From RGIG6307 sp964424345 (GTDB lineage: Bacteria > Bacillota > Clostridia > Lachnospirales > Lachnospiraceae), in NCBI GenBank assembly GCA_964424345.1, contig CAYRIK010000041.1, positions 1-16,382 on the forward strand: a DNA stretch of 16,382 bases, in the 5' to 3' direction. Below, piece after piece: positions 6,924 to 13,633 of this stretch. A program made the position numbers and the translations under genes. Position 1 is the first letter of the stretch; each line of letters opens with the position of its first letter. The notes under the pieces are model-generated. The model saw nothing but the letters and a program-made list of their open reading frames with translations, searched no databases and had not been told where the DNA came from.

Positions 6924-9026
6924 TTATTTATGAAGTGCTTCCATTGCAGTACGCATTGCTACTAATGCATAAGATGCAAATCCATGATCGTCACTGCCCT
7001 TAAACTGTCTGTATTCCCAAAGAGTTCCTGTATGTTTACTCATATTTCCAAAAAATCCTTCAAGATCTTTCAAAAGAAGTTCATATTCACCCATCTTTAA
7101 CAATGCCTCTAAGCGAAGGTATGCACCGATAAAAGCATTTACCTCCATAATTTCTGGCATTACCCCTTTACGGTCAGGTGCAAATACATCTGTAATCAAC
7201 TTCTTTAATGGCTGGAATTTTTCGCTGTTTAAATCAATATCGCCAAATAAAACTGCATAATACTGACCTGCTTCAGAACAATCCTCTTGTCTGCACAATA
7301 CGCCTTCTTCATTACGTACTGCGTGATCTAAGAAATATGTTCCATTGAAAGACTGTTCAATTGTTTTTTCGCGAACCTCCACGCATCTTCTTCTGCATTC
7401 TTCATCACCATAAACATCTGCAATGCTCTCTAATACTTGTGCATATAAGAAGTTTGTTGGATAGTTTACATCCCATGTCCAGTCGTTTGCTTTACTCCAT
7501 TCTACAAAGTTCCAGCTTGGAAGGCGTTCTAATAAACCATCTTCGTTTTCATACTGCTTATAGAAATTCAACAGATCATAAATGCTCTTTCTAAAGTCTT
7601 CTGCCATATCTTTATGACCACGCTTTAACATATAATCTGCACTTTCTAAAATATACCACATAGACCACTGTGGAATAAACTTTCCGCCCACTTCAATTTC
7701 AGAAGGATAACACATTGGAATCATACCATCTGGTATTCTGGAATCCCCATCAAACAAACGATAATTCTCTAAAAATGCATCTTCTACTCCTGTTTTTCCT
7801 GTTAACGCATACTCTGTTTTACCAGTAAAATAAGAGTCACACAACCATCCTGCACGTTCTCTAGAAGGACAGTCCATATAAATATCTACTGCATTGTGTG
7901 CAAATGTACGAACTGCCGCATAATAAATACCATTTAATACATCATCTTTATAATCTGGATATGTAACATCATTGATATCAAACATAAATGTCTTCATACC
8001 AAAGCCATGTAATTTGATATGACCCTCTTTTGCTGCAATAATTGCAAAACGGCAAGTATATGGTTCAAAAGAAAGCTCTGTTCTGTCAGCATGTTCTGGA
8101 AGGAAATATTCGATTACATTATGTGCATTCATATTTGGAAGTTCAAATGTTTCTCCCTCATAATACTCTGTAAATGCCATAACAACATCACTTTCCTCTA
8201 ATGCTTCCATGTGAAGATTAAAGAAACCACACTCAATACGTCCAAAATCTAAAATTGCATATTCGCCCTTTTTCAATTCTAAAGGAAATGCAACTTCTTT
8301 TTGTGTGATAGTCTGTCTTTGTCTCTGAATCCATGTATGTGGATGTAATTCAATTTCATCATATTCAAACTTTCCAAATACTTTTGGAATACCGCCGCCT
8401 GAATACTTTTCTGCCTTATAAGGAAGTGTTTCATCAAATTCTAAAACACCCTTTGTTCTTGCAAAAGGAACTTTTACATCTTCATATAAAGGATATGGAG
8501 CAACACGATCAATGACTTTGATGCCAAGATCTAATACTTCTGTTTCTGCTTTGTATGCATCGTCTGTCAAAGAATCACATGTTCTGTAATCCCAAATTTC
8601 TGTAAAGTTTCTCTGCATAGAATAACGTTCTACCTTCTGAAGTTTACATGCTGGCATATATCCTTCAAAATCATGTCCTGTATATGCAAGTACTTCTCCA
8701 TCACATTCTAATTCAGCCATAACAAAACTTGGCTGGCATATAATAGAAAGTCCGCTGTTATAGTAACCGCATACCTGTACAATAATATCACAGATTCCAT
8801 TTTCATCTGGACAAACAGTTAAAATGTCCTCTCTTGCATATCCTCTTGCTGTTCTTGCTGGACCATATGCAATAAATTCTCCATTTACAAATACTCTGTA
8901 ATATGTTGCTGCTGTAACATGAAGATTTGCAGGCTTTGTCAATGTTTTCTGTACATGAAATGCTGCAAATACGTTCATTTCTGTACTCTTGTCTTTAATC
9001 CAAATGGATTTTGCTTTTTGAAACAT
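6924..9026 (-). CDS. GH78-family alpha-L-rhamnosidase-like glycoside hydrolase, cytoplasmic
   Basis: The protein is 700 residues and probably hydrolyses alpha-L-rhamnosides (or a related glycoside) by the inverting GH78 mechanism. An N-terminal beta-rich part (about 1-350; YYRVFVNGEFIAYGPAR resembles the jelly-roll region of rhamnosidases) precedes an alpha/alpha-barrel domain. The motif D385-CPSR-E390-RAGWLC-D397 has the same 5- and 12-residue spacing as the catalytic acids D567, E572 and D579 of Bacillus RhaB. TLWE with E681, followed by GSDDHGFASY, fits the late general base region. No signal peptide is seen, so the substrate is probably a short imported glycoside. At 700 residues it is shorter than many GH78 enzymes. 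An ATG at 9062 would add 12 residues and overlap the preceding gene; GAGGA at 9031-9035 favours 9026. It is last in its operon and followed by a terminator. True sugar specificity is uncertain. Confidence 0.82.
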   Translation of the reverse strand: MFQKAKSIWIKDKSTEMNVFAAFHVQKTLTKPANLHVTAATYYRVFVNGEFIAYGPARTARGYAREDILTVCPDENGICDIIVQVCGYYNSGLSIICQPSFVMAELECDGEVLAYTGHDFEGYMPACKLQKVERYSMQRNFTEIWDYRTCDSLTDDAYKAETEVLDLGIKVIDRVAPYPLYEDVKVPFARTKGVLEFDETLPYKAEKYSGGGIPKVFGKFEYDEIELHPHTWIQRQRQTITQKEVAFPLELKKGEYAILDFGRIECGFFNLHMEALEESDVVMAFTEYYEGETFELPNMNAHNVIEYFLPEHADRTELSFEPYTCRFAIIAAKEGHIKLHGFGMKTFMFDINDVTYPDYKDDVLNGIYYAAVRTFAHNAVDIYMDCPSRERAGWLCDSYFTGKTEYALTGKTGVEDAFLENYRLFDGDSRIPDGMIPMCYPSEIEVGGKFIPQWSMWYILESADYMLKRGHKDMAEDFRKSIYDLLNFYKQYENEDGLLERLPSWNFVEWSKANDWTWDVNYPTNFLYAQVLESIADVYGDEECRRRCVEVREKTIEQSFNGTYFLDHAVRNEEGVLCRQEDCSEAGQYYAVLFGDIDLNSEKFQPLKKLITDVFAPDRKGVMPEIMEVNAFIGAYLRLEALLKMGEYELLLKDLEGFFGNMSKHTGTLWEYRQFKGSDDHGFASYALVAMRTAMEALHK

Positions 9027-9030
9027 AATA

Positions 9031-9040
9031 TCCTCTTCCT
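9031..9040 (-). promoter_or_regulatory. Ribosome binding site that fixes the GH78 start
   Basis: AGGAAGAGGA on the minus strand ends four to five bases before the ATG at 9026. The longer reading from 9062 has its start inside the end of the PLP-enzyme gene, and I see no comparable site for it. Confidence 0.75.
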
Positions 9041-9051
9041 TTTCGTTTATT

Positions 9052-10215
9052 TTACTTTGCAATATCTTTTAACGCTTCTTTTAATCTGGAAAGTCCATCT
9101 TCTAATACAGCTTTTTGGCATGCTACATTCATTCTTAAAAAGCCGGTACCATCTCCTGAAAACTGCTTTCCTGCTGAAAGATAAAGCCCTGTCTTTTCAC
9201 GAATCATCTGTGCTAAACTTTCTGTATCCTCAGAAATATTTTTGCAGCAAATCCATAACAAATATGTCGCCTGAGAAGATACAACAGTAAGCTGTGGAAG
9301 TTCTTTTGCAATAAATTGCTCTGTACGCTGTTTATTTTCTAAAATATAAGCTCTCAATGCATCTAACCACGCTTCTCCATTTGTAAAAGCTGCTACAGCT
9401 GCAGTTACTGCAAATGCATTTGGCTCTGCTACTTCATCCGTATTTAAGCCTCTCCATACTTTATGGCGAAGTACAGGATTTGGAATAGAAACTGCCGCTG
9501 TCTGTAATCCTGCCATATTAAATGCTTTTGTAGGAGCAATACAAGTAATGCTGTTTTCTCTGCAAGCTTCGGAGGCAGAAGCAAATGGAATATACTCTTT
9601 TCCAGGGTCTGTAAGATCACAATGGATTTCATCAGAAAGCACAACTACATGATGTTTTTGGCAAAGGTCGCCAATTTTAGCAAGTGTTTCTTTATCCCAT
9701 ATTTTTCCAACAGGATTGTGTGGATTACATAAAATCATCAATGTTGTCTGTGGATCAGAAAGCTTTTGTTCTAAATCATCAAAATCAATATGATACTGCT
9801 CTCCATCGTATACTAATGGACTTTCTAATACTTGTCTTCCGTTATTTAAGATAGAATTAAAAAATATATTGTATACCGGCGTTTGAATTAATACCTTTTC
9901 AGCTGGAGTTGTCAATTTTCTAACAATGCTTGAAATAGCAGGCACTACACCTGTACAAAAAACAAGCCATTCTTTTTCCATTGTAAAATTATGACGACGT
10001 GCCCACCAATTGATATAAGCATCATACCACTCATCTGAAATATCTGTATAACCAAAAATGCCATGTGAAAGACGATTTTGAAGTGCCTCGATAATTTCTG
10101 GAGCTGTTTCAAAATCCATATCTGCAACCCACATTGGAAGTTCGCCTTCTTTTACATCCCATTTCAAAGAATTGGTATTACGTCGATCTGTTATTTTATT
10201 AAAATCGTAAACCAT
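9052..10215 (-). CDS. MalY/PatB-family PLP enzyme, probable cystathionine beta-lyase (C-S lyase)
   Basis: Fold-type I aminotransferase-like enzyme of 387 residues, cytoplasmic. MalY/PatB members split C-S bonds of cystathionine or cysteine conjugates to give a thiol, pyruvate and ammonia. Visible hallmarks are the opening DF-N-IT-DRRNTNSLKWD and LPMWVADMDFETAP (26-39), typical of this subfamily; Y115 in TPVYN; N164 in NPHNP; D195 and E196 in LSDEIHCDL; the PLP Schiff-base lysine K230 in APTKAFNMAG; and carboxylate-binding R361 in FLRMN. Length is usual for the family. The ATG at 10215 has GGAGG at 10222-10226 with seven-base spacing. It starts 23 bases after the DUF3737 stop and ends 25 bases before the GH78 start. 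Pairing with a rhamnosidase is not explained by methionine metabolism. A role as a C-S lyase on plant or xenobiotic conjugates is possible but speculative. Confidence 0.88.
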   Translation of the reverse strand: MVYDFNKITDRRNTNSLKWDVKEGELPMWVADMDFETAPEIIEALQNRLSHGIFGYTDISDEWYDAYINWWARRHNFTMEKEWLVFCTGVVPAISSIVRKLTTPAEKVLIQTPVYNIFFNSILNNGRQVLESPLVYDGEQYHIDFDDLEQKLSDPQTTLMILCNPHNPVGKIWDKETLAKIGDLCQKHHVVVLSDEIHCDLTDPGKEYIPFASASEACRENSITCIAPTKAFNMAGLQTAAVSIPNPVLRHKVWRGLNTDEVAEPNAFAVTAAVAAFTNGEAWLDALRAYILENKQRTEQFIAKELPQLTVVSSQATYLLWICCKNISEDTESLAQMIREKTGLYLSAGKQFSGDGTGFLRMNVACQKAVLEDGLSRLKEALKDIAK

Positions 10216-10238
10216 ACATCAACCTCCGCCCTTTTTGA

Positions 10239-11114
10239 TTATGCCTCTAAATGATCAGAAACCTTGATAATGTTTGGACATACAATTTTTGTATCATCTG
10301 GGTTAATCTTATCTGTATCTAAAATAAGTTCTTCGATACAATCCGCCTGAATAACACCTGATTTTGGATTTAAAACACTGTTAATTTTTCCATTGATCTG
10401 TGCATCTACTGTAGAATATTCAAATGCAAGTGTTGTATTTAACAATTTGCAATTTTTCATCACAAGGTTTTCGATATAACACATACCCTGCAAACTCTCA
10501 ATCGTACAGTTGATCAATGTCAGATTTTTAGCATTCCATCCAAGATATTCACCGGAAATAAAAGAATCATACACTGTTACATTTTCACTGTTCCAGAATG
10601 CGTCTTTTGTAAGCATCTTTGCTCTGTGAATTTCTACATTTTTAACACCATCAAAAGAATAATTTCCTACCAATTCAAAATCAGAAATTTTCATATTCTG
10701 GCTGTTCATAGCAAAGTAATCCCCTTTTGCCATAACATCTTTCATCACAACACCGTCACAGTGCCATAATGTTTCTAATGCATTTGGTAAAGAAACATGT
10801 TCTAATGTCAGTTCATGACAACGACGGAAGTTTTTTGGAGCTTCGATCAATGCATTTTCCACCTTTAAACGATCTGTATACCATACACCAGCTCTTGCCA
10901 TTTCAAACCATGTACAATCTTTTGCAACAACATCTTTGCTGTACCACAATGGATACTTCCACTGAAACATGCTGTTATTAAGTTCTACCTGTTTGCTTTC
11001 TTTTAAAGGAGATTCTCCCTGTGCGAAAATCGTATCTTCTATATAAACGTTTTCGGCAGCAAACAATGGACGTTCACCTGTTAAATATTCTTGTCTGATT
11101 TCTTTCTTTTCCAT
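10239..11114 (-). CDS. DUF3737 family protein, right-handed beta-helix-like repeats
   Basis: The protein is 291 residues, with no signal peptide or membrane helix. The start EYLTGERPLFAAENVYIEDTIF, the GESPLKES segment, KYPLWYSKD and ARAGVWYTD match my recollection of DUF3737. The rest is a string of roughly 20-residue repeats of the type N-V-x-V-x-D-S / N-L-T-L-I-N-C-T-I, with alternating hydrophobic and Asn/Asp/Cys positions, as in right-handed parallel beta-helices (pectate-lyase-like folds). No catalytic signature stands out. The ATG at 11114 has GGAG at 11122-11125 with seven-base spacing. It is first of three genes, with the PLP enzyme 23 bases downstream, and follows a good promoter. 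Biochemical function is unknown. A carbohydrate or ligand-binding role is suggested only by the fold and the neighbouring glycoside hydrolase. Confidence 0.82.
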   Translation of the reverse strand: MEKKEIRQEYLTGERPLFAAENVYIEDTIFAQGESPLKESKQVELNNSMFQWKYPLWYSKDVVAKDCTWFEMARAGVWYTDRLKVENALIEAPKNFRRCHELTLEHVSLPNALETLWHCDGVVMKDVMAKGDYFAMNSQNMKISDFELVGNYSFDGVKNVEIHRAKMLTKDAFWNSENVTVYDSFISGEYLGWNAKNLTLINCTIESLQGMCYIENLVMKNCKLLNTTLAFEYSTVDAQINGKINSVLNPKSGVIQADCIEELILDTDKINPDDTKIVCPNIIKVSDHLEA

Positions 11115-11202
11115 AGCACTTCTCCATAATTCTAAAATATCGTATATCTAAATGTATGAAACCTTGTATTGTATTACAAAAAATTTTCTAGTACACAAAA
11201 AT

Positions 11203-11231
11203 ATCATACATGATTTTACTATATAACGCAA
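11203..11231 (-). promoter_or_regulatory. Sigma-A promoter of the DUF3737-PLP lyase-GH78 operon
   Basis: The minus strand has TTGCGT (11226-11231), a 17-base spacer and TATGAT (11203-11208). The -10 lies inside the dyad ATCAT-GT-ATGAT (11203-11214), a possible operator. The leader would be about 80 bases. It also holds an imperfect dyad TTGTA-N6-TACAA at 11164-11179. The 125-base gap contains no clear terminator for the MBL-fold gene upstream. Confidence 0.6.
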
Positions 11232-11239
11232 GATTTTAC

Positions 11240-12175
11240 TTATTTTCTTGCTTCACCAGATTTCCAGCTTTCTGTAGGTGCACAATTCCAAGTAATCTTT
11301 GTACCATCACTATATGCTACAACACTTCCCTGTTCATCTGTACGGAACACTTTTACGCTCATAGCACGAAGATTATTTAATGTTTCTGCATGTGGATGTC
11401 CATATTTATTATCTTCCCCGCAGCTGATTACTGTATATTCCGGTGTCATAGCATCTAAAAACTCTTTACTGGAAGAAGTACTGCTGCCATGATGTCCGGC
11501 ATGATATACGTCAACATCAAGATTTATTCCATTTGCAATGATATCTTCTTCTGCCTCTGTTTCACAGTCTCCTGTAAACATAAAGGTATTTTCTCCATTT
11601 TTTAAAATCAACGCAATACTTGTATTGTTTGCATCTTTATATACATCATTTGGAGCAAGAATCGTAAACTCTGCATTTCCCAATTCATATACAGAGCCAA
11701 CTTCTGGTGTAGAATATGTCATATAACGATATTCTATCGCATTCATAAGTTCTTCATACGTTTTATTATTTTTTTTGTAATCTCCAATAAAAATATTGTC
11801 GATATCAAACTTTGTAACGATAACGTCTGCTCCACCGATATGGTCCGCATCGGTATGAGTCAAGATCAGATAATCTAGTTTATCTACTCCCTGATTTTCC
11901 AAATACATCTGTACATTAGAGCCTTGGTTATTATCTCCGGTATCGATAAGCATATAGTGTCCATCTGCTTTAATCAATGTAGCATCGCCCTGTCCGATAT
12001 CAATAAAATGTACTTCCAGATCTGCACTTTCCTCATGATTTGTTTTATTGGTTGAAATCGTATAGTCTGTCTGTGAATTTCCAAGATACTCGTCTACAAA
12101 TTCTCCGCCGCCAAATAAGAAAATAGCAATCGCTAACAAGCCGCCTAAAATACTAGTCAATTTACTTTTTTTCAT
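11240..12175 (-). CDS. Membrane-anchored ComEC/Rec2-like metallo-beta-lactamase-fold hydrolase
   Basis: The protein is 311 residues. A Lys-rich start and one hydrophobic helix (about 7-24, with no lipobox Cys) suggest an N-terminal anchor or uncleaved signal with the enzyme outside the membrane. The MBL core begins at VHFIDIGQGDATLI (55-68). Metal-site motifs are H107-T-D109-A-D111-H112 (the HxDxDH variant common in ComEC-type domains), D203 in GDCE, HAGHHGS (225-231) and H260/H262 in YGHPH. This matches stand-alone ComEC C-terminal-like domains, which lack the DNA-channel helices, so direct DNA uptake is not implied. The substrate may be nucleic acid or another phosphodiester. Two adjacent ATGs (12178 and 12175) follow AAAGGAG at 12183-12189; 12175 has the better seven-base spacing. 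A longer ORF from 12211 begins inside a leader hairpin. It follows upp by 97 bases and is probably co-transcribed. Confidence 0.82.
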   Translation of the reverse strand: MKKSKLTSILGGLLAIAIFLFGGGEFVDEYLGNSQTDYTISTNKTNHEESADLEVHFIDIGQGDATLIKADGHYMLIDTGDNNQGSNVQMYLENQGVDKLDYLILTHTDADHIGGADVIVTKFDIDNIFIGDYKKNNKTYEELMNAIEYRYMTYSTPEVGSVYELGNAEFTILAPNDVYKDANNTSIALILKNGENTFMFTGDCETEAEEDIIANGINLDVDVYHAGHHGSSTSSSKEFLDAMTPEYTVISCGEDNKYGHPHAETLNNLRAMSVKVFRTDEQGSVVAYSDGTKITWNCAPTESWKSGEARK

Positions 12176-12182
12176 CATTTTT

Positions 12183-12189
12183 CTCCTTT
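12183..12189 (-). promoter_or_regulatory. Ribosome binding site deciding the MBL-fold protein start
   Basis: AAAGGAG on the minus strand lies seven bases from the ATG at 12175 and four bases from the ATG at 12178. It rules against the upstream ATG at 12211, which lies before this site. Confidence 0.75.
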
Positions 12190-12196
12190 GTAATAA

Positions 12197-12247
12197 CTGC
12201 AAAGAAGCCATTGCTTTGCAGGTTTCCCTAAAAACAATAGCTTCTTC
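12197..12247 (-). other. Two mutually overlapping hairpins in the MBL-gene leader
   Basis: Between upp and the MBL-fold gene, CTGCAAAG (12214-12221) pairs perfectly with CTTTGCAG (12197-12204), ending seven bases before the ribosome site. Separately, AAGAAGCTATTG (12235-12246) can pair with CAATGGCTTCTT (12202-12213) over 12 pairs with one G-U wobble and a 21-base loop. The two stems share 12202-12204. Neither is followed by a U-run, so neither is a standard intrinsic terminator. RNA folding is inferred. Confidence 0.5.
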
Positions 12248-12272
12248 ATTTGTACTTCATTTCATACGTTTT

Positions 12273-12902
12273 TTATTTAGTACCAAAAATTCTGTCGCCT
12301 GCATCGCCAAGACCTGGACAGATGTAAGCTTCATCATTTAACTGACGGTCTAAATTACCAACATAAAGCTGTACGTCTGGATGTGCTTCGTGGAAGCGCT
12401 TTACACCTTCTGGAGCTGCAATGATACATAAAAACTTAATGTTCTTGCCGCCCTGCTTTTTGATGAAATCTACAGCTTCTACAGCAGAACCACCTGTTGC
12501 AAGCATAGGATCTGTTACTACGATTAAACGTTCAGAAATGCTTTCTGGCAACTTGCAGTAATATGCGTGTGGCTCATGTGTAACTTCATCACGATACATT
12601 CCGATATGGCCAATTTTTGCTGTTGGAACTAATGCTGTAATACCATTTACCATACCAAGACCTGCACGTAAGATTGGCACGATAGCAAGTTTTCTGCCTG
12701 CGATTACTGGTGTGTTGCAAGTTTCAATCGGTGTCTGAACTGCGATTTCTTCTGTAGGGAGATCACTTAAAGCTTCATATCCCATAAGCATAGAAATTTC
12801 TTCTACTAAAGCACGAAACTCATTTGTACCAGTTGTCTTATCACGAAGACGTGAAATCTTATGCTTAATCAATGGATGTTCCATAACAAATACATTTTCC
12901 AT
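12273..12902 (-). CDS. upp: Uracil phosphoribosyltransferase
   Basis: Upp converts uracil and PRPP to UMP and pyrophosphate in pyrimidine salvage, in the cytoplasm. The sequence has the family opening HPLIKHKISRLRDKTTGTNEFR (9-30), ILRAGLGMVNG (77-87), IGMYRDE, the PRPP-binding loop VVTDPMLATGGSA (128-140) and the uracil-binding C-terminus CPGLGDAGDRIFGTK (195-209). The ATG at 12902, with GAGG at 12909-12912 and six-base spacing, gives 209 residues, the usual length. An upstream ATG at 12947 would add a 15-residue Lys-rich tail overlapping the promoter and is rejected. A near-consensus promoter lies directly upstream, surrounded by inverted repeats. It is followed after 97 bases by the MBL-fold gene. 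Identification is secure. Confidence 0.97.
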   Translation of the reverse strand: MENVFVMEHPLIKHKISRLRDKTTGTNEFRALVEEISMLMGYEALSDLPTEEIAVQTPIETCNTPVIAGRKLAIVPILRAGLGMVNGITALVPTAKIGHIGMYRDEVTHEPHAYYCKLPESISERLIVVTDPMLATGGSAVEAVDFIKKQGGKNIKFLCIIAAPEGVKRFHEAHPDVQLYVGNLDRQLNDEAYICPGLGDAGDRIFGTK

Positions 12903-12930
12903 ATTTTTCCTCTTTTCTGTTTGTACTTTC

Positions 12931-12974
12931 TTTTCGTAAATTTGCAAATTTATTATAACACTTATTTACGAAAA
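12931..12974. repeat. Nested inverted repeats around the upp -10 region
   Basis: An 11-base perfect inverted repeat, TTTTCGTAAAT (12931-12941) and ATTTACGAAAA (12964-12974), is separated by 22 bases and brackets the -10. Inside it lies a perfect 14-base palindrome, AAATTTGCAAATTT (12938-12951), covering the likely transcription start. A further AATTTGCA copy is at 12996-13003, upstream of the -35. The arrangement looks like repressor operator sites, though the regulator is not in the window. Confidence 0.55.
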
Positions 12975-12980
12975 TGTGAA
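12952..12980 (-). promoter_or_regulatory. Strong sigma-A promoter of upp
   Basis: The minus strand has TTCACA (12975-12980), a 17-base spacer and a perfect TATAAT (12952-12957). Only one base departs from the two consensus hexamers. Transcription should begin near 12945, giving a leader of about 43 bases. That is too short for a classic PyrR attenuator, so control is more likely at the DNA level. Confidence 0.78.
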
Positions 12981-13014
12981 CTCCCTTATTTTGTTAATTT
13001 GCATTTTTTGACAT

Positions 13015-13491
13015 TTAATTATGTTGTTTTGCTTCAATACATGCATCTACGACCAATACAACTGCAAGCGCATTTACTTCATCTACATGATCAGCTATTT
13101 CTATCTGGTAAGTGTCTCCCCAAGTCATCCATTCTTTAAACACAGAAACAATCGTGCTTCCATGTTCTTTGATATAATATGTATGGTCAAAAAATTCACC
13201 GTTTACTTGCCAGCCTAATCTATCAACGCTATACTCGTCTTTTAAAAATGTGAATTCCTTTACAACTTCTGCCACTTCTATGTTATTACGATAAATAGAA
13301 TACTTTGGAAGGAATGTAAATAATTTTTGTTCGATATAGGCTAACTCCTGACCTTGCAAATCATATAGATGCAGCTTCTTTCCCCAAGAAAAAACTTCTC
13401 CCTCTACATAATATTGCTCTTGTCCTGCTTCGTTATAGATTGAAAATTTGTCTCCCCATGTAAATACATGCTGTTTCATATACAAATTCAT
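13015..13491 (-). CDS. LURP-one-related / YxjI-like protein
   Basis: Small cytoplasmic protein of 158 residues resembling Bacillus YxjI and the LURP-one-related (DUF567, tubby-like beta-barrel) family. Seen features are KQHVFTWGDKFSIYNEAGQEQYYVEGE at the start, then repeats of the same strand pattern (VFSWGKKLHLYDLQGQELAYIEQK; LFTFLPKYSIY), a late MTWGDTYQIEI, and a hydrophobic VNALAVVLVVDACIEA tail that forms the central helix in this fold. No catalytic residues are recognisable. Family members are suspected lipid or scaffold binders and bacterial functions are largely unproven. The ATG at 13491 follows GGGGG (13499-13503) by seven bases; M5 is a less likely start. It appears monocistronic, with its own TATAAT upstream and the upp promoter starting immediately after its stop. 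Confidence 0.85.
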   Translation of the reverse strand: MNLYMKQHVFTWGDKFSIYNEAGQEQYYVEGEVFSWGKKLHLYDLQGQELAYIEQKLFTFLPKYSIYRNNIEVAEVVKEFTFLKDEYSVDRLGWQVNGEFFDHTYYIKEHGSTIVSVFKEWMTWGDTYQIEIADHVDEVNALAVVLVVDACIEAKQHN

Positions 13492-13563
13492 ACTCGTACC
13501 CCCTGTTTTCTTTTCGTATCATCTGTCAAACACAAGTAATCTCGTTTTGACTTTCTTGTGACC

Positions 13564-13569
13564 ATTATA
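13564..13569 (-). promoter_or_regulatory. Candidate -10 element for the YxjI-like gene
   Basis: A perfect TATAAT lies on the minus strand about 73 bases before the ATG. I find no convincing -35 hexamer 16-18 bases upstream. The 142-base gap (13492-13633) otherwise shows no strong hairpin terminator for the upstream PopT gene. Confidence 0.35.
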
Positions 13570-13633
13570 ATACAATACATCTTTTAATTACAGAGGTTTT
13601 TTCACACGTTAATACCTATATCGTGCAGACATA

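Noticed and set aside
9027..9062. Longer GH78 start overlapping the PLP-enzyme gene
   Set aside because: GAGGA lies directly before the ATG at 9026, and the extra residues are charged and unlike the family.
12903..12947. Longer Upp start at 12947
   Set aside because: It would add 15 Lys-rich residues overlapping the promoter start region. The ATG at 12902 has a good GAGG and gives the usual 209-residue length.
13524..13529. Perfect TTGACA on the minus strand upstream of the YxjI-like gene
   Set aside because: No -10-like hexamer follows at 16-18 bases; that stretch is ACAGGG and similar. Transcription there would also start almost on the ribosome site.
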